DNA of 25,606 nucleotides from CAG-877 sp045125935 (GTDB lineage Bacteria > Bacillota_I > Bacilli_A > RF39 > UBA660). The notes under the pieces were generated by a model that searched no databases, had not been told where the DNA came from, and saw only the letters and a program-made list of their open reading frames with translations. The DNA lies in the NCBI GenBank assembly GCA_045125935.1, contig JBGVNW010000011.1:1-25606 (forward strand), in the 5' to 3' direction. Shown piece after piece: positions 1-7,922 of the stretch. The position numbers were made by a program, and so were the translations under genes. Every line of letters starts with the position of its first letter. The first letter of the stretch is position 1.

Positions 1-108
1 ATTTATGAAATAATTGGAGTATCTCGGTATTTCTGCTAGGTTTTTCAAGTGTTTTTACAGAGTTTATGGTTAACCCTGTAAGAAGCCTTATTTTTAGGGA
101 CTTTTTAT

Positions 109-141
109 AAAAAAAGACAGGCAACATTATTGTTACCTGTC
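109..141 (-). terminator. Rho-independent terminator of the transposase operon
   Basis: An 11-bp stem (116-126 with 131-141) encloses a 4-nt loop. Read on the minus strand it is followed by a run of seven Ts. The only imperfect pair is G-T when read as minus-strand RNA and a C-A mismatch on the plus strand, so it works leftward. It lies just downstream of the tnpC-like gene that ends at 162. Bases 1-108 hold nothing else I can identify. Confidence 0.8.
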
Positions 142-161
142 TACGAGTGAAGGAAGAGATG

Positions 162-584
162 TTAAAGAAAGTCTGGAAGATTATCTTCGTATGCTTTTTC
201 TAATTGTTCTTTTAGCTTTCGAATCTCTTCCTGTGCGTCCTCATATTTTTCTTTATACTTTTCTTCTTTTTGAAGTTCTTCTAGTTCTTTGGTAAGTTTT
301 TTGTTTTCTTGTTTTAGCAATTGAATATAGGTTTCTTGCGTATCTTTATTTCTAGTTTTACAACCACAAGAAGGACTCATATAAACATCTGCTAAAGCTC
401 TCATATCAGGGTGTTTTTTGAAATAGGTTTTGCTCACCCCTGCTTCATCACAAAGTTCTTTGAGAGTAAAAGTGCCTTGTTTCTTTAACTTATTTATAGC
501 TTTTTTAACAGCTGCGGCTTTTTGAGCTTTTACTTCTTGATTATGTTTCTTTATTCCTATCATTTTCTTTTCTTTCATTGTCAT
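162..584 (-). CDS. tnpC: TnpC-like transposition accessory protein (DUF6262-like)
   Basis: This 140-aa basic protein has a helix-turn-helix at about residues 38-70 (FTLKELCDEAGVSKTYFKKH) and a long charged coiled coil at about 85-132. That architecture is known from the TnpC protein of Tn554-type elements, which assists the two recombinases and influences insertion orientation and frequency. Its start overlaps the end of the upstream recombinase gene by 44 bp. A GGAGGAAAA ribosome site inside that gene precedes the ATG at 584, which argues for coupled translation as the last gene of a four-gene leftward operon. The residues after the helix-turn-helix resemble those of the protein at 5589-5975. 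The family call rests on architecture and operon position; the exact role in this element is inferred. Confidence 0.72.
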   Translation of the reverse strand: MTMKEKKMIGIKKHNQEVKAQKAAAVKKAINKLKKQGTFTLKELCDEAGVSKTYFKKHPDMRALADVYMSPSCGCKTRNKDTQETYIQLLKQENKKLTKELEELQKEEKYKEKYEDAQEEIRKLKEQLEKAYEDNLPDFL

Positions 585-2451
585 TTGATTTTCCTCCGAT
601 TTGTTCTAATCGTTTCAAAATGTTTAAAATAGCATTTTGGTCTTCTATAGCTTTTTCTAACATTAAATCGTATCCATTGGTTTCTGCAATTTTAATAGTC
701 GCTTCAATTTCTAATAGTTGCATTTCATACATATTTAAAAATTGCTTACTTGGTATAAAAAGAGGACAAGAAAAACATGCATTGGCTTTGGCACATGGAG
801 TAGTTAAAGGATTTTTACTGCAAAAGCCATTACATAAAGCAACAGTTTCTTCTGTAGGAATTTCTTTTAGCTCTTCCATCTTTCCAATATTTCTGATTAA
901 TCTTTCATCTTTTTCCAAACGTGGTTTTAAATATTCCTTAACTTTATCTTGTGTTATTGCTACATAATGATTTATGGATCTAGGATTAGTTTGTCCCAAT
1001 AATTCAGAAGCTACTTTTACGGCAACTCCTTCAGAAATTAAATTAGTAGCAAGGGTTGCTCTGAATTGATGTGTAGTACAATGCAATATTTTCCCATCTC
1101 TACCTTTAACATTTCCTTTGATTAAAGCTTTTTGGATATTATCATTCATAGATTTTATACCAATAGGCTTGTTTTTATTGCTAACAAAAACATATGTTAA
1201 ATCTTCGCCAAAACGCTTTTTGTTTAATTCAATTTCATTTTTTATGATTTTAATACAGTTTTGGTAAACAGGTTTTTCATAAAAAACATCAGTTTTATAT
1301 TGCCATAAATCTAAATAGTATGTTCCATCCTCATTTTGCTTTATACAATCAATTGATAATTTTGCAAGTTCAGAATAGCGTACACCAAGGAAAATCAAGC
1401 AATAAAGCATTTTTCCATATAATTTTGGCATCATAGGAATTACGCTAATAACCCCTCTTAATTCATCATCTGTAAGGTATCGACTTTCTTTTTTTGATTT
1501 AATTGCAAAGTCGCTGCTTATTAATAAAACATCTTTTGGCATATGTTTCATTTCGTGAAATGCACCCCATTCAAAAAATACCTTTAAGTTTTGGATATTA
1601 AGATTTGATTCATGAGAAGAGTATTTGCCACATGTTCTAAGATAAAGCATATATTCTTCAAGCACATCTCTATTTAATTTATCCAAATCAGAAGAAGCAT
1701 AAAAATTATCTAGCCATTCAGAGAATATTTTAATGGAATGTAAGTATCTATATGTAGAGCCAAAGGTTATACTACAGACTTCTAATTGATATTTACAAAA
1801 AGTTTGTACATTCTTTAAAGTATGAGGATTTGTTATGTTTCTAAAATCCAAATTTTTCCCAACATCTTGATCCTTTACAAAAGGGAATTTTTGAACATGC
1901 CAAACAAGTTTTTGGGTTTCAGGAATATCTTTTTCATAATACTCACGAATAATTGATTGTGAATAAGTAATAAAAGTAGCGAACCTTGTTTTTCTTTTAG
2001 CAGGGACTAATTTTCCGTCAACAAGATGCTGACCATTTTTTAAAGATGTTTTATTTCCTTTATGATTTATTAAAAATGTTTCAAAATGGCTTGTGTCTTC
2101 AAGATCTAAAATGCTGGTATAATTCATAAGATATTTTTCAACGTATTCTGCTAATACTTTGTAGCGATCATAGTATTCTGCAAAAGACCCCAATTCTATT
2201 TTTCTTACTTCAATTAAGAAATACATAAAATACTTGTATTCTTCAACGATATAGGGATTCTTACAAATAGTAAACTTAAATTTATGGTCAGTTATGTTTG
2301 AACGAGATCGCCAACTTGATTTGGAATTAATATGTGCTTCCTTAAAATAATCCCATTCTTTAATATCCCATTCATCTTTTTTATATTTCTCAGGAATATC
2401 AAATTGTGGTAGGGGTTGTGGATATAGAGTTTGTAATTTCTTTATTGCCAT
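541..2451 (-). CDS. Tyrosine recombinase, TnpB-type (third of the trio)
   Basis: This large tyrosine recombinase is about 636 aa, close to the roughly 630 aa of Tn554 TnpB. The C-terminal catalytic domain shows the first arginine in GVRYSELAKL, the HxxR box in TTHQFRATLA and the nucleophile in NHYVAIT. At the usual second-histidine position it reads LGQTNPRSI, a glutamine instead of the common LGH. A cysteine cluster follows the catalytic domain (GFCSKNPLTTPCAKANACFSC), as in other Tn554 TnpB-like proteins, and may bind zinc. The start was set at 2451 because GGAGG lies 6 nt before that ATG; the ATG at 2457 is too close. It overlaps the preceding recombinase gene by 53 bp, so the operon is translationally coupled. 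It presumably cuts and rejoins element ends together with its two partners. Confidence 0.85.
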   Translation of the reverse strand: MAIKKLQTLYPQPLPQFDIPEKYKKDEWDIKEWDYFKEAHINSKSSWRSRSNITDHKFKFTICKNPYIVEEYKYFMYFLIEVRKIELGSFAEYYDRYKVLAEYVEKYLMNYTSILDLEDTSHFETFLINHKGNKTSLKNGQHLVDGKLVPAKRKTRFATFITYSQSIIREYYEKDIPETQKLVWHVQKFPFVKDQDVGKNLDFRNITNPHTLKNVQTFCKYQLEVCSITFGSTYRYLHSIKIFSEWLDNFYASSDLDKLNRDVLEEYMLYLRTCGKYSSHESNLNIQNLKVFFEWGAFHEMKHMPKDVLLISSDFAIKSKKESRYLTDDELRGVISVIPMMPKLYGKMLYCLIFLGVRYSELAKLSIDCIKQNEDGTYYLDLWQYKTDVFYEKPVYQNCIKIIKNEIELNKKRFGEDLTYVFVSNKNKPIGIKSMNDNIQKALIKGNVKGRDGKILHCTTHQFRATLATNLISEGVAVKVASELLGQTNPRSINHYVAITQDKVKEYLKPRLEKDERLIRNIGKMEELKEIPTEETVALCNGFCSKNPLTTPCAKANACFSCPLFIPSKQFLNMYEMQLLEIEATIKIAETNGYDLMLEKAIEDQNAILNILKRLEQIGGKSNDNERKENDRNKET

Positions 2452-4165
2452 CTGCATCCTCCTCTGTCTCTAATCTTGCGATTAGGTTTTCTAATTCAAT
2501 AATTTGTCTTTTTGCTGTTTCAATATTAGGTTTCCAGCCATTTGCTTCATAAATTGGTAAACGAGCTTTAATGGTTGCAAGCTGATCTTTATGTACTGAT
2601 AAAAATCTTTTAGATGTTACAAAGTATTCACAGGAAAGACATGCATCTACTGCAGGACATTTTTCTAACTTGGTTGATTTTCCGCAGATTCCATTTGGAA
2701 GGACATGGCTTTTTAATGATTCCTTTGTCCATTCAGCAAGTTCAGATTCGCCAGTTTTAGAAAAGTATTTATCTGCATTCATTTTTCTAAAGTCCATGTT
2801 TTTTTCAATGTATCGATAAGACATTTGAATTTCTTGGTGCCATAATACAGCTTTTTGAATTACTACTATAGGCACTTTATATGTAACATGGAGTTCTGTA
2901 GCTATCGTGTGCCTATATGCGTGTGTAACGTAATCATAATCAGAACCATCTTCGTTTTTAATTCCCCATTCTTTACAAAGCTTTTTAAAATTATTCCTAT
3001 ATGTTTGAGAAACATATGGACGTAGTTTTTCTTTATCAGATGGGAAAAGATAGATTTCATCATAATCAAGATTGTTTATGACTTTTATTTGTTCCTGTAT
3101 AAGTTCATAGAGAGCCTTTGGAATTAAATTCATAATAGTCTTTTGCATTTTTTGACAGATGTAAGGTCTTACATAATAACCACCATTGCCATCTTCATAT
3201 AAACAATCTGTTCTGAGCTGACAAACATCACTAATTCTCATTCCTGTACAATAATTGATTAAATATATGAGCATGTATGAAAATGGAGCAGTATGCAAAT
3301 GATTAAAGATTTGTAACACAGTAAATTCATCAACAGTGTTTTCAAAAAGTTCTTGTTTATCTTTTCGATACATATTTTCTTTTACAGGATTAGTAATAGT
3401 TACAAGCTTTTTTACAATGAGGTATTCATACATTTCATTTAGCGATTTGACAATTTTGTTATAAGAGGATAATGCTAAGTCTCTATTTTCTTCTAAGTAG
3501 GCATAAATGTCATCAGAAGTAACATCGTCAAATTTTGTGTCCTTGATATAATCAAAAAACGAATTTAATACATAAAAAGTATTTGAGATTGTCATTAATG
3601 TGCGCTCTGTATTTCCTATTAAATATTTAATATATTTTTTTAAGAGTTCTCTATTATGTACAGATTCAACTAATCGAAAATTAAATGTAACTTTAGAGGC
3701 AGTTTTGTTTATGCGTTCTTCTGGCAACACAAAGATTGATTCGTCCCAAACATCTCTTTCAAATCCTTTTCTGTGATCGTAATAATCAAGAAGAGCATGT
3801 TTGCAAGAAAGAATGATTTTCTTGTTTTGTGTGCCTAATTTGTTTTTGTCACAGTACATATGAAACATTTCTCTTAATTGATCATCTGGAATTTGGGTTA
3901 TGCCATTTAGATTACTCATAAAACCTGCCAAACGAATAGTATGGTAAGCTGATGCTGAATTTGGCTTATATGGTTTATTTTGAGCGTGAATCAAAAACAA
4001 CAAGTCTCTAAATTCTTGGCGAGAAATATCATTTTCAATTAAAGTAAAATCTATTTTAGTAACAGATTTTCTCGACATTGTTTCAATTAGGTCTGAAAGA
4101 TAAATTTTATCTTGCTTCAACAAGGTCTTTATTTTTTGTGTTCGTATATCAATTGTTGTTGTCAT
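2399..4165 (-). CDS. tnpB: Tyrosine recombinase, second of the trio (TnpB-like)
   Basis: This 588-aa protein has an N-terminal core-binding region and a C-terminal tyrosine recombinase domain. The catalytic residues are visible: arginine in CTGMRISDVCQL, THAYRHTIATE (HxxR), a histidine in LWHQEIQMS, and tyrosine in YRYIEKN. A cysteine cluster follows (GICGKSTKLEKCPAVDACLSC), matching the cluster in the 636-aa partner downstream and typical of the TnpB branch. The ATG at 4165 is preceded by TATGGAGG with 7-nt spacing and sits 3 bp after the stop of the first recombinase. All expected active-site residues are present, so it should be competent. Assignment to a Tn554/RIT-like element follows from the trio arrangement with a TnpC-like gene. 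Confidence 0.87.
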   Translation of the reverse strand: MTTTIDIRTQKIKTLLKQDKIYLSDLIETMSRKSVTKIDFTLIENDISRQEFRDLLFLIHAQNKPYKPNSASAYHTIRLAGFMSNLNGITQIPDDQLREMFHMYCDKNKLGTQNKKIILSCKHALLDYYDHRKGFERDVWDESIFVLPEERINKTASKVTFNFRLVESVHNRELLKKYIKYLIGNTERTLMTISNTFYVLNSFFDYIKDTKFDDVTSDDIYAYLEENRDLALSSYNKIVKSLNEMYEYLIVKKLVTITNPVKENMYRKDKQELFENTVDEFTVLQIFNHLHTAPFSYMLIYLINYCTGMRISDVCQLRTDCLYEDGNGGYYVRPYICQKMQKTIMNLIPKALYELIQEQIKVINNLDYDEIYLFPSDKEKLRPYVSQTYRNNFKKLCKEWGIKNEDGSDYDYVTHAYRHTIATELHVTYKVPIVVIQKAVLWHQEIQMSYRYIEKNMDFRKMNADKYFSKTGESELAEWTKESLKSHVLPNGICGKSTKLEKCPAVDACLSCEYFVTSKRFLSVHKDQLATIKARLPIYEANGWKPNIETAKRQIIELENLIARLETEEDADGNKEITNSISTTPTTI

Positions 4166-4167
4166 AT

Positions 4168-5391
4168 TTAATCCTCCATATCTTCTTCAATTAAAAAATC
4201 AACGAGTTCATCTAAAGCTTTTTTATCAGGACAGATTCTAGTTTCTACTTTTTTAAAATATTTGTTCATAGCTGCCTGTCTTGTTGGGGTGTCAGTTCTT
4301 GCATATATGTTTGCAGTTGTGCTTGAATCTTGATGACGTAAAGTATCTTTAATAATTTCTATATCAACACCAGATTTCATCATATCCATTGCTAAACCAT
4401 GTCGTAGCATGTGTGGATGAAGATGGTTGATGCCAACTTTTTTACCAAGTTGCTCAAACATATCTTCTATAGTGTCACGCTTCATTGGTTTGTACCTATT
4501 AACAGGAGAGTATAAATTTACGATGAGGTAGTTAGTATCAATCTCTCCCATTGTTTGAATAAGAAAATCATTGATTTCTTTGGCTAGTGAAGAAGATACA
4601 AATACATCACCGATAGAATTGTATTTAACTGCAGCATCTGGATTATTTGGATCATCACGTTTAACGATATGAACAATTCCATTATTAATATCTTTTAAAT
4701 CTGAAATGTTAAGTCCAATAAGCTCTGAAACTCGTAAGCCGCCTTCAAAAAGCAATCCTATTATTATTCTGTTCCTTGGGTTAGTTGCATTTTCCATAAG
4801 CAATTTATATTGGGAATAGGTAATATGTTTAATTCTTTTCTTTGGTGCTTTTTGCTTAATATTGCTTTTTTTGACCTTTTCATGCTTAATAATCATTTCA
4901 TTAAGTTCATGATGAAAACGAGGATACATGCGAGACTCTTTATAGAGGCCAAGCTTTTCAATGCCTTCGTCTAATACAAGAAAATCATAAAAGGAAAGGA
5001 CTGCATTCATTATTTGATTAACTGTGGAAGCTTGTCTTTTTGCTTCTATTTTCTTGCCTTTTTCTAAGCAGTTGATTTCAACCACTTTGTTGTTAACTAC
5101 GTTGTAGTATGTAGGATATTTGAGCCAGAACTTAAATCTTGAAAGATTTGTGTAAACAGTCGCTTTTTTTGTTGTTCCAACTCCAATAGCAGAGTGGTAA
5201 TCAAGGTTTTCAAGTTTCATCCATTCATAGTAAAGCTTTAAGTGCTGTGCATAAACTTTACTAGTGTTTGAGCTATATCCATTACTAATCATGTTAAGCA
5301 TGAATCTGTAAACAGGCATGATTGGCTTGTAGTTGTCATCAATCAAAAAATAAATTGTTCCAACAAGCTTCTTTACACTCTTTACTTCCAT
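4168..5391 (-). CDS. tnpA: Tyrosine recombinase, first of the trio (TnpA-like)
   Basis: This 407-aa phage-integrase-family protein has a SAM-like N-terminal domain at about residues 30-140. Its catalytic domain carries all the signature residues: GLRVSELIGL, HPHMLRHGLA, DTLRHQDSSTT and a tyrosine in ANIYART at about residue 363. It resembles Tn554 TnpA in size and position as first gene of the operon. An in-frame ATG exists at 5454, but the start at 5391 is chosen because AAAGGAGG lies 8 nt upstream of it, while nothing comparable precedes 5454. It is followed after 3 bp by the second recombinase. It is probably expressed from a leftward promoter in 5455-5560, opposite the small TnpC-like gene. 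Confidence 0.87.
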   Translation of the reverse strand: MEVKSVKKLVGTIYFLIDDNYKPIMPVYRFMLNMISNGYSSNTSKVYAQHLKLYYEWMKLENLDYHSAIGVGTTKKATVYTNLSRFKFWLKYPTYYNVVNNKVVEINCLEKGKKIEAKRQASTVNQIMNAVLSFYDFLVLDEGIEKLGLYKESRMYPRFHHELNEMIIKHEKVKKSNIKQKAPKKRIKHITYSQYKLLMENATNPRNRIIIGLLFEGGLRVSELIGLNISDLKDINNGIVHIVKRDDPNNPDAAVKYNSIGDVFVSSSLAKEINDFLIQTMGEIDTNYLIVNLYSPVNRYKPMKRDTIEDMFEQLGKKVGINHLHPHMLRHGLAMDMMKSGVDIEIIKDTLRHQDSSTTANIYARTDTPTRQAAMNKYFKKVETRICPDKKALDELVDFLIEEDMED

Positions 5392-5588
5392 AATTTCGTC
5401 CTCCTTTCTTATAGATTTCCTTAGTAGAATTTTATAATTTTTAAAGTTTTTCAAAAAGTTGTAGAGTTTTTGCTACTTTTATTGGGGATTAAATTGCTCA
5501 AAATAGCTAATTGTGGTAATATCAAAAACAAATAAAGCTAAATATATGTTTTTTACGTTATCAAGTGGGGTGTTTTGCGTTGGAATAT

Positions 5589-5975
5589 ATGAAGCCACAA
5601 TCAGCTAGATTAGTAGATATGAGTAAGGTTCGTAGTGATACAACAGCTTATAAAGTACGAAAAGCTATTTACGATTTCTTACAAAAGGGATATCCAGTAA
5701 ATATTAATGATATTGCTAATGCTATAGGAGTAACCAGACAGGCTATTTATGCACGTTCAGAGCTTAGAGCATTAATCGAATATTATGGGAAATACGTTCA
5801 AAAGAGTGTTCCAGCAGATAGTGAAGAAGAATACAGAATGATTTGCAGTATTCCTAATCTTCAAGAACTGGAAAAGGATATTGAACGACTTTACAATGAG
5901 AATAAAGAATTGCAATTAAAAAAATTAAGACTTCAAAATGAATTATTTGCTTTGGAGAATGGTCTTGCATTATAA
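5589..5975 (+). CDS. Small HTH/coiled-coil protein resembling TnpC
   Basis: This protein of about 128 aa has an N-terminal helix-turn-helix (VNINDIANAIGVTRQAIYAR) and a C-terminal coiled coil (LQELEKDIERLYNENKELQ). The order of domains, and the residues just after the helix-turn-helix (LRAL), match the TnpC-like protein at 162-584, so both may belong to the same accessory family. It is divergent from tnpA and overlaps the end of radC tail-to-tail by 6 bp. The start is uncertain. The frame is open from a GTG at 5565, a TTG at 5580 has a G-rich site at reasonable distance, and the ATG at 5589 has only a weak GGA upstream. It could be a directionality factor or regulator of the transposition operon; this is inference. 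Confidence 0.65.
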   Translation: MKPQSARLVDMSKVRSDTTAYKVRKAIYDFLQKGYPVNINDIANAIGVTRQAIYARSELRALIEYYGKYVQKSVPADSEEEYRMICSIPNLQELEKDIERLYNENKELQLKKLRLQNELFALENGLAL

Positions 5976-6449
5976 GTTATCCAGAACCCCATCTTCACAG
6001 AAGCTATAATAACAATTATCTCCAATGATGATATGGTCTAAGAGTTCTACGTTTAATAGCTTTCCAGACTCTTTAATTCGCCTTGTGAGGGTAGTGTCAT
6101 GCACAGAGGCTTCAACGTACCCTGAGGGGTGGTTATGTACTAAAATGAGCCCTGTAGCGCCTACAAGAAGGGCTTTATTAAAGATTTCTCTTGGAGAAGT
6201 TATGCAGGAATCAATTGTTCCGTGGGCTATCTCAAAGATACCTGTAATATCGGATTTTGTGTTAAGAGTAAGCATGTAGATGTATTCTTCAGCCATATTC
6301 TGTATATCAAATAGATCATTTAAAGCATTAACTATAAACTGTGGATTACTAAGCTTTTTATAAGCTTTGTAGTTTACGGCTTTTTCTTTTTCTAATTCTG
6401 TTCTCATTGTTTCCCTATTAATTTTGGTTGTGTATTTAGTTATTCTCAT
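5970..6449 (-). CDS. radC: RadC-like JAMM/MPN-domain protein
   Basis: This 159-aa protein consists essentially of the RadC MPN(+) domain. The metal-binding motif is intact: VHNHPSGYVEASVHD, with two histidines and a downstream aspartate, preceded by a glutamate-bearing strand near IFEIAHG. It lacks the N-terminal helix-hairpin-helix region of chromosomal RadC (about 220-230 aa), so it is the short mobile-element form. Such proteins are common beside antirestriction genes on conjugative elements and phages; the biochemical role is unsettled. The ATG has GAAAGGG 7-8 nt upstream. Its 3' end overlaps the convergent small gene by 6 bp. A terminator-like hairpin at 6475-6513 separates it from the gene upstream. 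Confidence 0.88.
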   Translation of the reverse strand: MRITKYTTKINRETMRTELEKEKAVNYKAYKKLSNPQFIVNALNDLFDIQNMAEEYIYMLTLNTKSDITGIFEIAHGTIDSCITSPREIFNKALLVGATGLILVHNHPSGYVEASVHDTTLTRRIKESGKLLNVELLDHIIIGDNCYYSFCEDGVLDNL

Positions 6450-6474
6450 AATTTTTCCCTTTCTGTTTATAAAA

Positions 6475-6513
6475 AGGGCGCTACAAAAGCCTTGTATGCT
6501 AATGTAACGCCCT
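6475..6513 (-). terminator. Terminator or attenuator hairpin ahead of radC
   Basis: An 11-bp stem pairs 6475-6485 with 6503-6513 and is followed on the minus strand by TTTTTAT. The single non-Watson-Crick pair is T-G on the minus strand and C-A on the plus, so the RNA form is leftward. A TATAAT-like -10 (6517-6522 on the minus strand) lies directly upstream. The hairpin may therefore be at the very 5' end of a separate radC transcript as well as ending the upstream operon. Confidence 0.7.
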
Positions 6514-6527
6514 CTGATTATACTTTT

Positions 6528-6553
6528 AGATAGTTAGCATTTACTAACTATCT
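6528..6553. repeat. Perfect 10-bp inverted repeat between the DUF262 gene and radC
   Basis: AGATAGTTAG (6528-6537) and CTAACTATCT (6544-6553) are separated by 6 nt. There is no T-run on either side that would make it a clear terminator. It overlaps the region where a -35 element for a radC promoter would lie (-10 at 6517-6522, minus strand), so an operator is a reasonable alternative. Confidence 0.5.
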
Positions 6554-6575
6554 GTGGTAAAAAAAATATAATCAC

Positions 6576-7877
6576 TTACTCTGAAACCATTAATAACTCT
6601 TCTGTAGAAGTAGAATCATCTACCATAGCTCCCTGTTCAGCCAGAGATTCATCAAATGGTTCTTCTGTGGGTTCATCTGAATGTTCCTCTTCTGAAAAAT
6701 CCATTACTGGAGAAGCATCTGATTCTTCTTCTAACAATTCAGTATCAATAGTTTCTTCTGCTATTTCAGGAAGTTCTTCTTCGTGTAAGACTTCTTCCTG
6801 TTCTTCGATGTTTTCTTTGTCTAATTCCATTTCAATAATTTTATCCTCTTTATCAATTCTAAAGTGTTTGTAGAAGTGATCTGTCATAGTTTCAAGTCTA
6901 CCAAGTACTTTTTCTTTCTTGATTGATCCAGAAGAACAGTACTGACCATATTCAGTTTTGCAAGCAACAAAGAAATATAAAAACCAATTATGGAAATCAT
7001 AAGCTTTAATTCCTTTTGTAAGTGCAATATCTGCTAAGATAATTGCCATAGGAACATTAATCTTCTTTAAAAGCTTTTCTTTACTATCAAAGGCCTGATT
7101 AAGATAATCAATCGCTGTAGTAAGAATAATCTGCTGTTCATAAGAGTAGTTATTTTTAATATGGCTCGAATATTTCATTACTTCATCAGCACTGATAGAA
7201 GCATATTCGTAGTAGCCATATTTGTTATCCAAGAGCATCATTGACTGTAAGAGTGTACACATATCATCACTTTTTCTAAGCTGCAGCTGACTGAAATTGC
7301 ATTTTTCTCTAAAGAAAGTGCCTTTCAGAATATCGTCAATGAATCTTGCGTTGGTTGTTCCCATTAAAGGCTTTGATTTTTGTGGCTTTGTAAGAGGAGT
7401 TGAGTTATTTAATCTGAAGAAGATTTCTTCAATCATATCGTCATCACATTCTTCAAAAGCAAAGATCTGGAATTTGAATCTAAGTAACTCCTGTTTTACG
7501 TCTTCGTCCAATTCTTCAAAAGTTTTGCCAGCCAGTTCATAGCGTGTGCCTTCAATTTCAACAGCAGGTGTTTCTTCATTCAAAGCATATTCGCCATCAA
7601 TAAAGCTAAAAATAGTTGTCATTCTCTGTTTTCCATCAAGTACTGAGTACTTAAAAACAGGTTTTCCTTTTTCATCTGTTTCGCTTGAATCAGTTTTTTC
7701 AACGTAAACAGCAGGCACAGGGAAATTTGCTAAAATGCTATGTACCAAAAGACTCTGCTGTAAGTTATTCCACTGAGAAGACTGTCTCTGAATTGGATGG
7801 TCGAAACATAATGTTTCTTTGTTAGCGTGCATAGTTTTTAAGTTCTTAATTGTCCAGTTAAGTGTTGTTTTAATCAT
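6576..7877 (-). CDS. DUF262 (GmrS-like) protein with an acidic C-terminal tail
   Basis: This 433-aa protein has a DUF262/ParB-like fold at the N terminus. It shows the HPIQRQSSQW segment (about 27-36), corresponding to the FQR-W motif of the family, and LDGKQRMTT (80-88), matching the DGQQR nucleotide-handling motif. The middle is helical. Residues from about 345 to 433 are strikingly acidic (many Glu/Asp, almost no Lys/Arg) and look unstructured. No HNH (DUF1524) nuclease half is visible, unlike the full-length relative at 19556-21331. Start ATG has AAAAGGAG upstream. It is in the leftward ArdC operon. GmrSD-family members are type IV restriction enzymes; this one, lacking a nuclease half, may have another role on the element such as inhibiting or regulating host enzymes (inference). 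Confidence 0.75.
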   Translation of the reverse strand: MIKTTLNWTIKNLKTMHANKETLCFDHPIQRQSSQWNNLQQSLLVHSILANFPVPAVYVEKTDSSETDEKGKPVFKYSVLDGKQRMTTIFSFIDGEYALNEETPAVEIEGTRYELAGKTFEELDEDVKQELLRFKFQIFAFEECDDDMIEEIFFRLNNSTPLTKPQKSKPLMGTTNARFIDDILKGTFFREKCNFSQLQLRKSDDMCTLLQSMMLLDNKYGYYEYASISADEVMKYSSHIKNNYSYEQQIILTTAIDYLNQAFDSKEKLLKKINVPMAIILADIALTKGIKAYDFHNWFLYFFVACKTEYGQYCSSGSIKKEKVLGRLETMTDHFYKHFRIDKEDKIIEMELDKENIEEQEEVLHEEELPEIAEETIDTELLEEESDASPVMDFSEEEHSDEPTEEPFDESLAEQGAMVDDSTSTEELLMVSE

Positions 7878-7922
7878 AATCCTTTTTCTCCTTTTAGGGT
7901 TTTTGCTAATTAATAAGTAAAT

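Noticed and set aside
6667..6873. Serine-rich open frame opposite the acidic tail of the DUF262 gene
   Set aside because: It is a mirror of the Glu/Asp codons on the other strand, with no start signal.
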